Positions 30,193-40,492 are shown, counted from the stretch's first letter. The stretch is 64,000 nucleotides of DNA from Achromobacter agilis (GCF_900496965.1 NZ_UFQB01000011.1:62001-126000), one strand, 5' to 3'. Numbers and translations: made by a program. The notes: generated from the letters alone by a model not told the origin.

Positions 30193-31419
30193 ATGTCCCG
30201 CACACCGCATACCGCGCCCGACGGCGCGCAGATCAGCACGTTCACGCTGACGTTCCGCATCGTTTCCATCGCCTTTTTCACCTTTGTCTGCTATCTGGCC
30301 ATCGGCCTGCCGCTGGCCGTGCTGCCCGGCTACGTCCATGACCAGCTCGGTTACGGGTCGGTGCTGGCCGGCCTGGCGATCAGCGTGCAGTACGCCGCCA
30401 CCTTGCTCAGCCGCTCCCACGCGGGCCGCATGGCGGACACGGTGGGCCCGAAGCAGACCGTGGTGATCGGCATGGCGGCCTGTGCGGCCAGCGGGGTGTT
30501 CCTGCTGCTGGCCTACGCCTTTGAGCGCAGCGCCTGGCTCAGCCTGGCCACGATCATCGCCAGCCGGCTGGCGCTGGGCTTCGGCGAGAGCTGGGTGGGC
30601 ACGGGCTCGGCGACGTGGGCCATCGCCCGCGTCGGCCCGCTGCACACCGCGCGCGTGATTTCGTGGAACGGCATCTGCACCTACGGCGGCCTGGCGCTGG
30701 GCGCGCCGCTGGGCGTGTACCTGGAAAAGGAATGGAGCATGGGCGCGCTCGGCGGCGCCGTGCTGCTGCTGGGGCTGGCCGGCCTGGGGCTGGCGATGTC
30801 GCGGGCGGCGGTCGCCATCGTGGGCGGGCACCGCATGGCGTTCAAGAGCGTGGTGCTGCGGGTGTTTCCGCACGGTATGGCGCTGGGCCTGGGCTCCGTG
30901 GGCTTCGGCACGCTGGCGGCGTTCGTGGCCCTGTACTACGCCAGCGCGTCCTGGGACGGGGCGGCCCACGCGCTGAGCGCCTTCGGTTGCGCCTTCATCG
31001 GCGTGCGCCTGCTGTTCGCGGGCACCATCACGCGTTTCGGCGGCTTCCGCGTGGCGCAGGTGTCCTTCCTGGTGGAGGCGGCCGGCCTGTTGCTGCTGTG
31101 GCTGGCGCCCAACCCGGGCGCGGCCTTGCTGGGGGCGGCACTGACCGGCTGCGGCTTCGCCCTGGTGTTCCCGGCGATCGGCGTGGAAGCCGTGGCGCGC
31201 GTGCCCGCGGGCAGCCGCGGCGCTGCGCTGGGCGCGTATTCCGCCTTCCTGGACCTGGCGCTGGGCATCACCGGCCCGATCGCGGGCTATATATCGGGCG
31301 GCTTCGGTTATCCGGCCATCTTCCTGGCGGCGGCCATGGCGGTGCTGGCCGGGTTCCGGATCGCGTTCGGCCTGCAGCGCCATGCCGTGCGCGAGGCCGC
31401 GGCGCCGTCCAGGGCATGA
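30193..31419 (+). CDS. Major facilitator superfamily transporter
   Basis: 408 residues with about 12 membrane helices. The MFS loop 2-3 motif is present as [16 protein letters not shown]. Overall resemblance is to the YfcJ/YhhS group, whose substrates are not well known (sugars, glyphosate and others have been proposed). It is divergent from the CoA operon with a 209-bp shared upstream region, so it might carry a substrate or product of that pathway, but nothing in the protein shows this. Confidence 0.82.
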   Translation: MSRTPHTAPDGAQISTFTLTFRIVSIAFFTFVCYLAIGLPLAVLPGYVHDQLGYGSVLAGLAISVQYAATLLSRSHAGRMADTVGPKQTVVIGMAACAASGVFLLLAYAFERSAWLSLATIIASRLALGFGESWVGTGSATWAIARVGPLHTARVISWNGICTYGGLALGAPLGVYLEKEWSMGALGGAVLLLGLAGLGLAMSRAAVAIVGGHRMAFKSVVLRVFPHGMALGLGSVGFGTLAAFVALYYASASWDGAAHALSAFGCAFIGVRLLFAGTITRFGGFRVAQVSFLVEAAGLLLLWLAPNPGAALLGAALTGCGFALVFPAIGVEAVARVPAGSRGAALGAYSAFLDLALGITGPIAGYISGGFGYPAIFLAAAMAVLAGFRIAFGLQRHAVREAAAPSRA

Positions 31420-31524
31420 TCTTTATTACGAAAAGCTCTTAAGACATGCGATATTGATCGTTTGGATTCATATAACGAATTGTTAGATTTGAGGCTCGTT
31501 TCCACCCGGGCCACGATTCGTTCC

Positions 31525-32295
31525 ATGAACCTTACCTTCGACCACGTCCATAAACATTTCGGCGAACTGCCCGTCGTGGACGGCTTTGCCAACGAAATCA
31601 AGACCGGCGAACTGGTCGCCCTGGTCGGCCCGTCGGGCTGCGGCAAATCCACCTTGCTGCATCTGGCCGCGGGCCTGGAAAAACCCACGCAGGGCAGCGT
31701 CCTGGCCGACGGCCGCGCGGTGTCCGGCCCGCATCCCAGCCGCACGCTGGTGTTCCAGGAGCACGCGCTGTATCCCTGGCTGACGCTGCTGGACAACGTG
31801 GCGCTGGCGCTGGAATTCCAGAAGGCGCCCAAGAGCCGCGCCCGCGAGGCCGCCCGCCAGTGGCTGGCGCGCGTCAGCCTGGCCGGGTTCGAGCACTATT
31901 ACCCCCACCAGGTCTCCGGCGGCATGCGGCAGCGCGCCGCGCTGGCCCGGGCGTTCATCGCGCAGCCGCAAACGCTGCTCATGGACGAACCCTTCGGCGC
32001 GCTGGACGCGCTGACCCGGCTGAGCCTGCAAGACGTATTGCGCCAGCTGATCGCCCAGGAAAAGCCCACCGTGCTGCTCGTGACCCACGACGTGGACGAG
32101 GCCCTGTTCCTGGCGGACCGCATCATCGTCTTCAGCCCGCGTCCCGCGCGCGTGCTGCGCGAGTTCAACCTGGCACACCACGAAAAGACCCACGACCTGT
32201 CCGGCCTGGCCGACGAGAAGCGCGAGATCCTGCGCCTGCTCGGCATCGCGGTGGACGGGGCGGGCGCGCACGCCGACCTGGCGCTGGCCGCCTGA
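31525..32295 (+). CDS. ABC transporter ATP-binding protein (nitrate/sulfonate/taurine type)
   Basis: 256 residues. Walker A GPSGCGKST, Q-loop FQEHALYPWLTLLDNVA, signature VSGGMRQRAALARAF, Walker B TLLMDEPFGALD and the switch His VTHDVDEALFLADR are all intact. This is the SsuB/TauB subclass. It forms an importer with the receptor and permease downstream. There is an ATG at 31525 after an A/T-rich upstream stretch likely to hold the promoter. Confidence 0.88.
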   Translation: MNLTFDHVHKHFGELPVVDGFANEIKTGELVALVGPSGCGKSTLLHLAAGLEKPTQGSVLADGRAVSGPHPSRTLVFQEHALYPWLTLLDNVALALEFQKAPKSRAREAARQWLARVSLAGFEHYYPHQVSGGMRQRAALARAFIAQPQTLLMDEPFGALDALTRLSLQDVLRQLIAQEKPTVLLVTHDVDEALFLADRIIVFSPRPARVLREFNLAHHEKTHDLSGLADEKREILRLLGIAVDGAGAHADLALAA

Positions 32296-32364
32296 CGGCC
32301 TGACCCGATTATTCCAGGCGGCGCGTTCGCGCCGCCGATCCCTGATTCCCCTGGAGCTCCTCTC

Positions 32365-33363
32365 ATGAAACTGAAGCAATGGCTGTCCCTGCCGCTGGCT
32401 GCGGCGCTGCTGGCAGCGGCCCCCGCGATGGCCGCCGAGAAATTCCGCATCGGCTATCTGCGCGTGATGGACGACGCGCAGGCCATCGTCGCCCAGGAAG
32501 GCGGCTACTACAAAAAGGCCGGCCTGGACTCCGAACTGATCGAATTCAAGTCGGGCACCGACCTGATCAAGGCCATCGTCGGCGGCCAGCTGGACATCGG
32601 CGTGCTGGGTTTCACCAATGCCGTGGCCTGGGCCTCCAAGGGCGCCGACCTGAAGGTGGTGGGCGGCGCGCAGCAGGGCTATCACTCGCTGATCGTGCGC
32701 GACGACTCGGGCATCAAGGACATCGCCGGCCTGAAGGGCAAGACGCTGGCCTCGCAGGCCGAAGGCAGCACGGCCGACGTGGTGCTGAAGGGCGTGGTGC
32801 TCAAGCAGGGCAATCTCGGCGCCGACGACGTCAACGTCATGGGCGTGAGCCCGGCCGTGGCGGTGCAATCGCTGGTGGGCAAGCGCGTGGACGCGGCGTT
32901 CCTGTTCGAACCCTACGACCGCATCGCGCAGCTGGTCGCGCCGGTCAAGCAGATCTATGAAGTGGGCCAGGCCTGGCCGTTCCCCTGCATGGTCGTGATC
33001 ACCTCGGGCGAAACGCTGGCCAAGCGCAAGGACGACGTCTGGAAGGCGCTGGACGCGCAGAACCAGGCCATCGGCCTGCTGCAGAAGGAACCCGCGCAGG
33101 CTTCCAAGCTGATCGCTTCCTACTTCATCGCGGAACCCACGCTCAAGACGCTGACGCGCGGCGAACTGCCGCGCGAAACGGTCATCGCGGAAGCCATCGG
33201 CACGCAGGTCTTCACGCCGAAGCTCACCGACAAGGACACCCGCCGCATGCAGGAGATCGCCGACATCCTGCAGGCCCAGGGTTCGCTGAAGACGCGTGAC
33301 GGCAAGCCGTACGACGTTTCCAGCATCATCGACCTGTCCTGGCAAGAGGCTCGCAAGCTTTGA
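32365..33363 (+). CDS. ABC transporter substrate-binding protein (SsuA/ThiY-like)
   Basis: 332 residues with a Sec signal peptide (LPLAAALLAAAPAMAA). The mature protein begins EKFRIGYLRVMDDAQAIVAQ and has the NMT1/SsuA two-lobed layout, with GGQLDIGVLGFTNAVAWASK in the first lobe and DAAFLFEPYDRIAQLV in the second. Ligand unknown: aliphatic sulfonates, taurine, nitrate or a pyrimidine are family options. It precedes the permease gene, with overlap. Confidence 0.85.
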   Translation: MKLKQWLSLPLAAALLAAAPAMAAEKFRIGYLRVMDDAQAIVAQEGGYYKKAGLDSELIEFKSGTDLIKAIVGGQLDIGVLGFTNAVAWASKGADLKVVGGAQQGYHSLIVRDDSGIKDIAGLKGKTLASQAEGSTADVVLKGVVLKQGNLGADDVNVMGVSPAVAVQSLVGKRVDAAFLFEPYDRIAQLVAPVKQIYEVGQAWPFPCMVVITSGETLAKRKDDVWKALDAQNQAIGLLQKEPAQASKLIASYFIAEPTLKTLTRGELPRETVIAEAIGTQVFTPKLTDKDTRRMQEIADILQAQGSLKTRDGKPYDVSSIIDLSWQEARKL

Positions 33364-34133
33364 GCGCCTCTACCCGAGTCACCGGCGCCCGCAAGCATCT
33401 TGCGGGTGTGCTGGGCGTAATGTTCATCCTGGCGTTGTGGCAGCTGGCGTCGTTCGCGCTGCCGGACTTCCTCATGCCGGGCGTGCCGTCCGTGGTCGAG
33501 CGCCTGTTCGAGGACCTGGGCAAGCAGTCCTTCCACCAAAGCCTGCTCGGCACGCTCGGGCGGCTGGGCGCGGGCTACGGGCTGGCGCTGGCCGCCGGCA
33601 TCGGCTTCGGGCTGGTGGCGGCCGTGCTGTTCTTCTTCCGCGAAGTCCTGCGCAGCGCCATCGTCATCCTGCAATCGATCCCGTCGATCGCCTGGGTGCC
33701 GCTGTTCCTGATCGTGATGGGCTTCGGCAATACGCCGATCATCGTGGTGGTGGCGCTGTCCGCGTTCTTCCCGGCCGCGCTCAGCGTGATGAACGCCACC
33801 GAATCCGTGCAGCGCGTGCACGTGTCGGCGGCGCGCGTCATGGGCGCTACGCCCTGGGGCCTGGTCAAGCGCGTCTACCTGCCGGCCGTCATGCCCGAGC
33901 TCATCACGGGCGCGCAGCTGGCGTTCGGCAATGCCTGGCGCGCGCTGATTTCGGCGGAAATGCTGATCGGCTTCGGCAAGGGCCTGGGCCGCTCGCTGGC
34001 CTATTCGGGCGAAATCGCCGACATGACCGGCGTCATGACCAACATCCTCGTCATCGCGGTGCTGGCGGCGCTGATCGACCAGTTCGTGCTTGAGAACCTC
34101 AAGCACCGCCTGCTGCGCTACCAGTACGTCTGA
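33360..34133 (+). CDS. ABC transporter permease (SsuC/TauC-like)
   Basis: 257 residues with about six membrane segments. The EAA loop reads SAARVMGATPWGLVKRVYLP, matching the coupling helix of the SsuC/TauC family. The start is a TTG overlapping the receptor stop by four bases (TTGA). It pairs with the upstream ATPase to form the import channel. Confidence 0.87.
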   Translation: MSASTRVTGARKHLAGVLGVMFILALWQLASFALPDFLMPGVPSVVERLFEDLGKQSFHQSLLGTLGRLGAGYGLALAAGIGFGLVAAVLFFFREVLRSAIVILQSIPSIAWVPLFLIVMGFGNTPIIVVVALSAFFPAALSVMNATESVQRVHVSAARVMGATPWGLVKRVYLPAVMPELITGAQLAFGNAWRALISAEMLIGFGKGLGRSLAYSGEIADMTGVMTNILVIAVLAALIDQFVLENLKHRLLRYQYV

Positions 34134-34150
34134 GCGCAACGGAGTTCCGC

Positions 34151-34954
34151 ATGATCCGCCCTCTACGCTTCCTGGCTCTCGGCGCCTGCCTGGCGGCAGC
34201 CGCCGCGCAGGCGCAGGCCGAGCCGTTCGCGGCGGCGCGCGCGCGCGGAGAGCTGGTGGTGGGCGTGCCGTACCTCGCGCCGCCGCCTGAAGCCGGCGCC
34301 AAGATACGCACGCCGGACGGCCTGGATGCCGCCATGGCCGACAAGCTGGGGCAGCGCCTGGGCCTGCCGGTCCGCCTGCGGCAGCTGCCGCCGCAGCAGG
34401 CCGCGGCCGCGCTGGCGGCGGGCGAGGTGGACCTCGCGCTGGCCGACGGCGCGGCCAGCCAGCCGGCATCGGTTGCCGCTCAACCCACCGGCTATGCCTT
34501 CCGTCCCAAGGCCGTCATCCGCAGCGATACGCGCCTGCGCCAGCCGGCCGATGCGCGCGGCCGCAGCGTTTGCATGGCCGAGGCCGCGACCGCGTCCAAG
34601 GCCCTGGCCGAGAACTGGGGCGCCGTCGTGCGCACCTACCGCGTGCCGTCCGATGCCCTGGTCGCGGTGCGCGAAGGCAACTGCGATATCGGGCTGGTGG
34701 ATGACGCCGTCTGGGGGCCGCTGATGCGCTTTCCGGAATGGAAGAAGTTTTCGTCCACGCTGGCCGCCGACGGCGCCACGCGCGAACGGGTATGGCTGCT
34801 GCCCGCGGACGACGCAGCCAGCCGCGGCTGGCTGGGCCAGGAAATGCGTGCCTGGGACCAGGCGGGCGCCTGGAAGGCCATGGCGGCCAAATGGGCGCGC
34901 GACGTGGCCTTCGACGTCTACCTGGACCAGGAAGTCCCCGACTGCCACGGCTAG
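34151..34954 (+). CDS. Periplasmic solute-binding protein, family 3-like
   Basis: 267 residues, signal peptide to AAAQAQA, then EPFAAARARGELVVGVPYLA, the usual opening of family 3 (polar amino acid type) binding proteins. Two Cys (around residues 142 and 178) and one close to the C-terminus may form a disulfide. It starts 17 bp after the permease stop, so it is co-transcribed with an importer that already has a receptor of a different family. It may widen the importer's range or serve another permease. Confidence 0.75.
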   Translation: MIRPLRFLALGACLAAAAAQAQAEPFAAARARGELVVGVPYLAPPPEAGAKIRTPDGLDAAMADKLGQRLGLPVRLRQLPPQQAAAALAAGEVDLALADGAASQPASVAAQPTGYAFRPKAVIRSDTRLRQPADARGRSVCMAEAATASKALAENWGAVVRTYRVPSDALVAVREGNCDIGLVDDAVWGPLMRFPEWKKFSSTLAADGATRERVWLLPADDAASRGWLGQEMRAWDQAGAWKAMAAKWARDVAFDVYLDQEVPDCHG

Positions 34955-34979
34955 GGCCTTACGGGCCTGTGCCTGCTCT

Positions 34980-34993
34980 TACAATGCCGGGCA
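34980..34993 (+). promoter_or_regulatory. Probable -10 box for a leaderless YigZ transcript
   Basis: TACAAT at 34980-34985 ends seven bases before the ATG at 34993, with no Shine-Dalgarno. Its surroundings (TCTTACAATGCCGGGCATGA) nearly match those before the sbcD-like gene at 827. An alternative ATG at 34984 lies inside the -10 box and is therefore less likely to be used. Confidence 0.45.
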
Positions 34994-35580
34994 TGACGCA
35001 CACGTTGACCGCTCCCTGTTCCTACCAGGAAGACATCAAGAAAAGCCGCTTTGCCGCATACGCGACGCCGGTGTCGACGGTGGAAGAAGCCATGCGCTTC
35101 TTCGCCGAGCACAGCGATCCCGAGGCCACCCACAACTGCTGGGCCTACCGCATCGGGCAGGAATACCGCTTCAACGACGACGGCGAGCCCGGGGGCACGG
35201 CGGGCCGCCCCATCTTGCAGGCCATCGAAGGGCAGGACATGGACCGGGTGGCCGTGCTGGTGGTGCGCTGGTTCGGCGGCGTGAAGCTCGGAGCAGGGGG
35301 GCTGGTGCGGGCCTATGGAGGCTGCGCGGCGAATTGCCTGCGGCTGGGGGACCGGACCGAGATCGTGGATCTCGCGACCATCTCCTGCACTTGCGGCTTC
35401 GCGGAATTGCCGCTGCTGAAGTCGCGCCTGGCGCAGGCGGGCGCCGCCATCCTGCAGGAAGATTTCAACGGGGAAGGGGCGGCGCTGCGCTTTACCGTGC
35501 CGCGCGTGGCGGTCGCCGAGCTGGCGATGACCGTGGCCAACATTACGCGCGGCCGCGCCGCCTGGGAGCAGGAGTCGTAG
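34993..35580 (+). CDS. YigZ/IMPACT family protein
   Basis: 195 residues, UPF0029. KKSRFAAYATPVSTVEEAMR, the conserved ATHNCWAYRIG, FNDDGEPGGTAGRPIL and VVRWFGGVKLGAGGLVRAY are the family signatures. The eukaryotic homologue IMPACT regulates translation via GCN1; the bacterial role is not established. A C-terminal DUF1949-like ferredoxin fold follows. The start at 34993 is chosen from the position of the -10 box. Confidence 0.88.
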   Translation: MTHTLTAPCSYQEDIKKSRFAAYATPVSTVEEAMRFFAEHSDPEATHNCWAYRIGQEYRFNDDGEPGGTAGRPILQAIEGQDMDRVAVLVVRWFGGVKLGAGGLVRAYGGCAANCLRLGDRTEIVDLATISCTCGFAELPLLKSRLAQAGAAILQEDFNGEGAALRFTVPRVAVAELAMTVANITRGRAAWEQES

Positions 35581-35618
35581 GCGGGCGGCGGCGCGCGGGT
35601 CTTCGGGCCGGTTGCCGC

Positions 35619-35993
35619 TTACGCGTCCTGGCCGTTCTGGGCGGCGGCGATTTCCTTGTGGACCTGCTCCATGTCGACTTCCTTGATCTTGGTGAGCAGT
35701 TCGTTCAGCTGGCCGGCCGACAAGGCGCCGGGCTGCGAGAACAGCAGGACTTTTTCGCGGAAGACCATCAGCGTCGGGATCGAGCGGATGCCCAGCGCGC
35801 CGGCCAGTTCCTGCTCGACGTCGGTATTCACCTTGGCGAACGTGACGTCGGGGTGCTCGGCGGCGGCCTGTTCGAAGACCGGCGCGAAGCCGCGGCACGG
35901 GCCGCACCAGGGCGCCCAGAAATCGACGATCAGGGTGCCGTCGGGCGTGATGGCGTCTTGGAAGCTGTCTTTGGTGAGTTCAACGGTACTCAT
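35619..35993 (-). CDS. Thioredoxin family protein
   Basis: 124 residues, thioredoxin fold with the redox motif WCGPC (C30, C33) and cis-proline IRSIPTLMVF. It has no signal peptide, so it is cytosolic. After the ~105-residue core it carries an extra helical tail of about 20 residues (MEQVHKEIAAAQNGQDA), longer than TrxA of E. coli. It is probably one of several thioredoxins in the genome. It stands alone between the convergent YigZ gene and the co-oriented LLM gene. Confidence 0.9.
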   Translation of the reverse strand: MSTVELTKDSFQDAITPDGTLIVDFWAPWCGPCRGFAPVFEQAAAEHPDVTFAKVNTDVEQELAGALGIRSIPTLMVFREKVLLFSQPGALSAGQLNELLTKIKEVDMEQVHKEIAAAQNGQDA

Positions 35994-36113
35994 TTTGAAT
36001 CCTTGCCGCGCGAGCGGCGAAATAGCGGTGTCTGATCGGCGACGCTACGGCGTTTTGCGTTCTTTGGCCCATAGTAGAGCGGGTGGCCGTTGCGTCGCAA
36101 TGGTTGGCGGCGC

Positions 36114-37118
36114 TCAGGCCGCGGCGCCGTTCTTCAGCGAAGCGACGATCTCGAAGGAGCGCAGGCGGTCGGCAATGTCGTAGAAATCCGAGACGATCAT
36201 CACTTCGTCGGCTTCGGTTTCGGCAACCAGCGCCTCAAGCTCGCGCCGGACGGTTTCCGGGCCGCCGACGATGGCGGCGCCCAGTCTTTGATTGACCGCT
36301 TCGCGCTCCCATTCGTTCCATAGGCCGTCCATGCTGTCCACGGGCGGCTGCAATTGCAGGCGGTTGCCCCGGACCAGCGACAGGAATTTCAGCTGCTGGG
36401 TGGTGGCCTGGCGCCGGGCCGCTTCGTCGGATTCCGCCGCGACGACCGGAACGCCGATCATGGCGTAGGGGCGGGACAGCGTCGCGGACGGCTTGAACAG
36501 ATGGCGGTACAGGCGCATCGCCGCCATGCCTTCGGGCGAGAAGTGCCCGGCGAACGAGAACGGCAGGCCCAGTTCGGCCGCCAGCCGGGCGCTGAAATCG
36601 CTGGATCCCAGCAGCCAGATCGGAATGTCCAGCCCTTCGCCGGGGATGGCGCGCACCGGCTGCCCGGGGCGCGAAGGCGCCAGGAAACCGCGCAATTCCT
36701 CGACCAGGGCCGGAAACTCCAGCCCGCTGCGGGGACCGCGGCGCAAGGCGTGCTGCGTGGCGCCGTCGCTGCCGGGCGCGCGGCCCAGGCCCAGGTCGAT
36801 GCGGCCCGGGTACAGGGTTTCAAGGGTGCCGAACTGCTCGGCGATGATCAGCGGCGCGTGGTTGGGCAGCATGACGCCGCCGGAGCCCACGCGCAGGCTG
36901 CGGGTATGGGCGGCGACATGCCCGATCAGGACGGCGGTAGCGCTGCTGGCCACGCCGTTGATGTTGTGGTGTTCGGCCAGCCAGAAGCGCTTGTATCCCA
37001 GGCGCTCGACGTGCTGCGCCACCGCGACCGTGTTGCGGAAGGCGTCGGCCGCGTCGCGGCCCTGCACGATCGGGGCCAGGTCCAGGACGGAAAAGGGAAT
37101 GCGGGCCAGGCTGCTCAT
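36114..37118 (-). CDS. LLM-class flavin-dependent oxidoreductase (luciferase-like)
   Basis: 334 residues, bacterial luciferase-like TIM barrel. [40 protein letters not shown] and [20 protein letters not shown] are the blocks of the MsnO8/YhbW subgroup. Such enzymes use FMNH2 and O2, or F420; the substrate is unknown. The start at 37118 (MSSLARI) is preferred over further upstream ATGs because GGAGGTTTCC lies just before it. Confidence 0.85.
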   Translation of the reverse strand: MSSLARIPFSVLDLAPIVQGRDAADAFRNTVAVAQHVERLGYKRFWLAEHHNINGVASSATAVLIGHVAAHTRSLRVGSGGVMLPNHAPLIIAEQFGTLETLYPGRIDLGLGRAPGSDGATQHALRRGPRSGLEFPALVEELRGFLAPSRPGQPVRAIPGEGLDIPIWLLGSSDFSARLAAELGLPFSFAGHFSPEGMAAMRLYRHLFKPSATLSRPYAMIGVPVVAAESDEAARRQATTQQLKFLSLVRGNRLQLQPPVDSMDGLWNEWEREAVNQRLGAAIVGGPETVRRELEALVAETEADEVMIVSDFYDIADRLRSFEIVASLKNGAAA

Positions 37119-37357
37119 GCGGAAACCTCCGTGCTCGCGGCGGGACAGGACAGGGCGGGGATAAAGCGGGTAAGGCGCAAGGCGGACTCCATATACCGTG
37201 ATACATGGGGAGTTTATCGGCGAAATCAACCGGGACCGCCAGCAACCTTATGCGCTGGCGGGTTGATTGAATTTGCCTATCCCCGCGATTGGCTGGCGCG
37301 CGGCTCCAGGGCGTTTCCGGCGCATGGCCGGAAAGAGCCCCAGGGGATGATCAGGCC

Positions 37358-38650
37358 TTATCCAGGAAAGAAGGCATAGCGGATCACGAACAGCGCGGCG
37401 ACCAGCCAGGTGGCGGGATGCACGTCGCGGATCTTGCCGGTTGCGGTCTTCAGCACCACATAGCTGATGAAGCCGAAGGCGATCCCGTTGGCGATCGAAT
37501 ACGTGAAGGGCATGACGAGCGCGGTCAGCGCAGCCGGCGTCGCCTCGCAGACGTCGTTCCAGTCGATGTCGATCAGTTCGCGCATCATCAGGCCGGCCAC
37601 GTAGAGCAGGGCGGGCGCGGTAGCGTAGGCGGGCACGGCGCTCGCCAGCGGGGAGATGAACAGCGCAGCCAGGAACAGCAGCGCCACGACCAGGGCGGTC
37701 ATGCCGGTGCGGCCGCCGGCCTGCACGCCGGAAGCGCTTTCCACGTAGGCCGTGGTGCTGCTGGTGCCCAGCATCGAGCCGGCCACGATGGCGGTGCTGT
37801 CGGCGAACAGCGCGCGGCCCAGGCGGTTGGGGCGGTTCTCCGGCATCAGGCCGGCGCGCCGGGCCACGCCCACCAGTGTGCCCGTGGCGTCGAAGACTTC
37901 GACCAGCACGAACACCAGGATCACGTGCACGAAGCCGCTGTGCAGGGCGCCCAGGATGTCCAGCTTGAACAGCGTGGGCGCCAGGCTGGGCGGCGCGGCG
38001 AAGATGCCTTTGAACTCGTTGTAGCCCAGCGCCATGGACAGCAGGGTGACGACGATAATGCCGATCAGGATCGCGCCGCGCACGCGCAGCGCGTCCAGCG
38101 CCGCAATGATGAAAAAGCCCAGGATGGCGAACAGCGGACCGGGTTCGGTCAGGTTGCCCAAGGTAACCTTGGTGGCCGGGTGGGCGACGACGATGCCGGC
38201 ATTGGATAGCGCGATAATGGCAAGGAACAGCCCGATGCCCGCGGCGATGGCGCTGCGCAGCGAATGCGGTATGCCCTTGACCAGCCACACCCGGATTCCG
38301 GAGACCGTCAGGATCAGGAAGATCACGCCCGAAATGAACACGGCGCCCAGCGCCTGCTCCCAGGTGTAGCCCATGGTCTTGACGACGGTGAACGCGAAGA
38401 AGGCGTTCAGGCCCATGCCCGGCGCCATCCCGATGGGCCAGTTGGCGATCAGCGCCATCACCAGCGAACCCAGCGCGGCGGCCAGGCAGGTGGCGACGAA
38501 CACGGCGTTGCGATCCATGCCCGTCGACGACAGAATGTCCGGATTGACGAAAATGATGTACGACATCGTCAGGAATGTCGTCAGGCCGGCCACGAGTTCC
38601 GTACGCGCGGTGGTGCCGTGTTCACGCAGCTTGAATAGCTTCTCCAGCAT
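37358..38650 (-). CDS. NCS2-family purine permease (AzgA/PbuG type)
   Basis: 430 residues with 12-14 membrane segments. TELVAGLTTFLTMSYIIFVN, WPIGMAPGMGLNAFFAFTVV and the second half GTSSTTAYVESASGVQAGGR are typical of the adenine/guanine/hypoxanthine branch of NCS2. It probably imports a purine base with protons. It is divergent from tsaD, the two starts being 67 bp apart. Confidence 0.88.
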   Translation of the reverse strand: MLEKLFKLREHGTTARTELVAGLTTFLTMSYIIFVNPDILSSTGMDRNAVFVATCLAAALGSLVMALIANWPIGMAPGMGLNAFFAFTVVKTMGYTWEQALGAVFISGVIFLILTVSGIRVWLVKGIPHSLRSAIAAGIGLFLAIIALSNAGIVVAHPATKVTLGNLTEPGPLFAILGFFIIAALDALRVRGAILIGIIVVTLLSMALGYNEFKGIFAAPPSLAPTLFKLDILGALHSGFVHVILVFVLVEVFDATGTLVGVARRAGLMPENRPNRLGRALFADSTAIVAGSMLGTSSTTAYVESASGVQAGGRTGMTALVVALLFLAALFISPLASAVPAYATAPALLYVAGLMMRELIDIDWNDVCEATPAALTALVMPFTYSIANGIAFGFISYVVLKTATGKIRDVHPATWLVAALFVIRYAFFPG

Positions 38651-38703
38651 TCGAGTCCCCAGTATGTTTGCAGGCTAGCGGGTTGCTATTTTCGCATCAG
38701 TTG

Positions 38704-38718
38704 TAAACTCTGCCGCCA
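38704..38718 (+). promoter_or_regulatory. Probable -10 box immediately before tsaD
   Basis: TAAACT at 38704-38709 ends eight bases before the ATG at 38718, with TTGCTA (38683-38688) as a possible -35 at a short 15-bp spacing. No Shine-Dalgarno is visible, so the mRNA may be leaderless or nearly so. Confidence 0.4.
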
Positions 38719-39749
38719 TGATTATTCTCGGCTTTGAAAGCTCCTGCGACGAAACCGGCGTTGCAGCCGTCTGTACTGAACGGGGTCTGCTCGCGCACGC
38801 GTTGCACACCCAGATCGCCATGCACCAGGAATACGGGGGCGTGGTGCCGGAACTCGCCTCGCGCGACCATATCCGCCGCGTCGTGCCGCTTACCCGCCAG
38901 GTCCTGGACGAGGCGGGCCTGCAGATGTCCGATATCGGCGCGGTCGCCTACACGGCCGGCCCCGGTCTGGCAGGCGCCTTGCTGGTGGGCGCCAGCGTCG
39001 CGCAGTCGTTCGCCTGGGCGCGCCACCTGCCGGCCATCGGTATCCACCACCTGGAAGGGCATCTGCTGTCGCCGATGCTGGCGGACCCGCGGCCGGACTT
39101 CCCCTTCGTGGCGCTGCTGGTGTCCGGCGGCCATACGCAGCTGATGCGCGTGGACGGAGTGGGGCAGTACGAATTGCTGGGCGAAACGCTGGATGACGCG
39201 GCGGGCGAGGCCTTCGACAAGTCCGCCAAGCTGATGGGCCTGGGCTACCCCGGCGGCCCGGCGCTGGCCAAGCTGGCCGGCAGCGGGGACGCGGCGCGCT
39301 TCGACCTGCCGCGCCCGATGCTGCACAGCGGCGACCTGGATTTCAGCTTCAGCGGCCTGAAAACGGCCGTCCTGACCCGGGTCAAGGCCGCCGAGGCGGC
39401 CGGAGGCCTGGACGAACAGGGCCGCGCCGACCTGGCGGCGGCCACGCAGGCCGCCATTGTGGAGGTGCTGGCGGCCAAGGCGATCCGCGCGCTGAAACAA
39501 ACCGGCCTGAAGCGCTTGGTGGTGGCCGGGGGCGTGGGCGCCAATCAGCTGCTGCGCGCCAAGCTGGACGCGGCGCTCAAGCCGCTGAAGGCGCGCGCCT
39601 ATTTTCCGCCGCTGGCGTTGTGTACCGACAACGGCGCCATGATCGCCTTCGCGGCCGCCGAGCGGGTCAAGGCAGGCCTGGCCACCCTGGACGCGGACGC
39701 CCACAGTTTTACGGTCAAGCCGCGCTGGGATCTGGCGGAAATCGCCTGA
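38718..39749 (+). CDS. tsaD: tRNA N6-adenosine threonylcarbamoyltransferase
   Basis: 343 residues, the Kae1/Gcp ATPase that transfers threonylcarbamoyl to A37 of ANN-decoding tRNAs with TsaB and TsaE. The metal site H111-x3-H115 is in HHLEGHL, and the conserved opening [16 protein letters not shown] and LVSGGHTQL are intact. Length is normal. The convergent plsY gene lies downstream with a shared terminator between. Confidence 0.96.
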   Translation: MIILGFESSCDETGVAAVCTERGLLAHALHTQIAMHQEYGGVVPELASRDHIRRVVPLTRQVLDEAGLQMSDIGAVAYTAGPGLAGALLVGASVAQSFAWARHLPAIGIHHLEGHLLSPMLADPRPDFPFVALLVSGGHTQLMRVDGVGQYELLGETLDDAAGEAFDKSAKLMGLGYPGGPALAKLAGSGDAARFDLPRPMLHSGDLDFSFSGLKTAVLTRVKAAEAAGGLDEQGRADLAAATQAAIVEVLAAKAIRALKQTGLKRLVVAGGVGANQLLRAKLDAALKPLKARAYFPPLALCTDNGAMIAFAAAERVKAGLATLDADAHSFTVKPRWDLAEIA

Positions 39750-39797
39750 GATCGCCAGGGATGGGCCTGTGCCGCGGACCGGCCCGGCGCCAGGGAA

Positions 39798-39819
39798 AAG
39801 GGCGGCCCAGGCCGCCCTT
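39798..39819. terminator. Bidirectional hairpin between tsaD and plsY
   Basis: A perfect 10-bp stem (AAGGGCGGCC / GGCCGCCCTT) with a two-base loop in the middle of the convergent tsaD-plsY gap. The stem's A/T ends give a short AA/TT on both strands. It could stop both transcripts. Confidence 0.65.
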
Positions 39820-39850
39820 CGAATCCGCTTGCGGGGCTGCGCGCCCCGGT

Positions 39851-40492
39851 TTATTGCTTTTTGCCGCCGCCGATCCGGCTTTCCGTGCCCTGGAGCAGGC
39901 GCGTGATATTGGCCCGGTGGCGGTAGAACAACAGAACCCCGATGATGGCCAGCGCCACCCCCATGGCGGGCTGGGCGAACCAGGCCAGCCCGGAGCCGAA
40001 CACGTAGTACACCGGGGCGAAGAAGGCCGCCACGAGCGAGGCCAGGGACGAATACCGGAAAAAGACGGCGATAATCAGCCAGGTGGCCGCCGTGGCGACA
40101 GCCAGCCACGGCTGGATCGCCACCAGCACGCCCAGCGCCGTGGCCACGCCCTTGCCGCCCTTGAACCCCAGGAAAACGGGGTACAAATGGCCCAGGAAAG
40201 CGGCCAGCGCCACTGCCGCCAGCGCTCCGGCGGGGATGCCGGGGGCGATTTTTTCGGCCAGCCAGATCGCGAACCATCCCTTGGCCGCATCGCCCAGCAA
40301 CGTCAGCGCCGCGGCTGTCTTGTTGCCCGTGCGCAGCACGTTGGTGGCGCCCGGGTTCTTGGAGCCGTAGCTGCGGGGGTCCTGCAGGCCCATAACCTTG
40401 CTGACCACCACGGCGAAGGGCACGGAGCCGATTAGGTAGGCCAGCAGGATGAGCGCAACATTGAACGCCAGGGAGGGTGCGGTTATCGCCAT
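39851..40492 (-). CDS. plsY: Acyl-phosphate:glycerol-3-phosphate acyltransferase
   Basis: 213 residues with five or so membrane segments. The PlsY motifs are visible: [11 protein letters not shown], then [34 protein letters not shown] and [15 protein letters not shown]. The inner-membrane enzyme makes lysophosphatidate from acyl phosphate. The C-terminus is short and polar (SRIGGGKKQ). Divergent from surE across 179 bp. Confidence 0.95.
   Translation of the reverse strand: MAITAPSLAFNVALILLAYLIGSVPFAVVVSKVMGLQDPRSYGSKNPGATNVLRTGNKTAAALTLLGDAAKGWFAIWLAEKIAPGIPAGALAAVALAAFLGHLYPVFLGFKGGKGVATALGVLVAIQPWLAVATAATWLIIAVFFRYSSLASLVAAFFAPVYYVFGSGLAWFAQPAMGVALAIIGVLLFYRHRANITRLLQGTESRIGGGKKQ

Noticed and set aside
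31483-33345. 620-codon minus-strand frame opposite the ABC importer genes
   Set aside because: Shadow of two well-supported plus-strand genes; no start signals and no domain.
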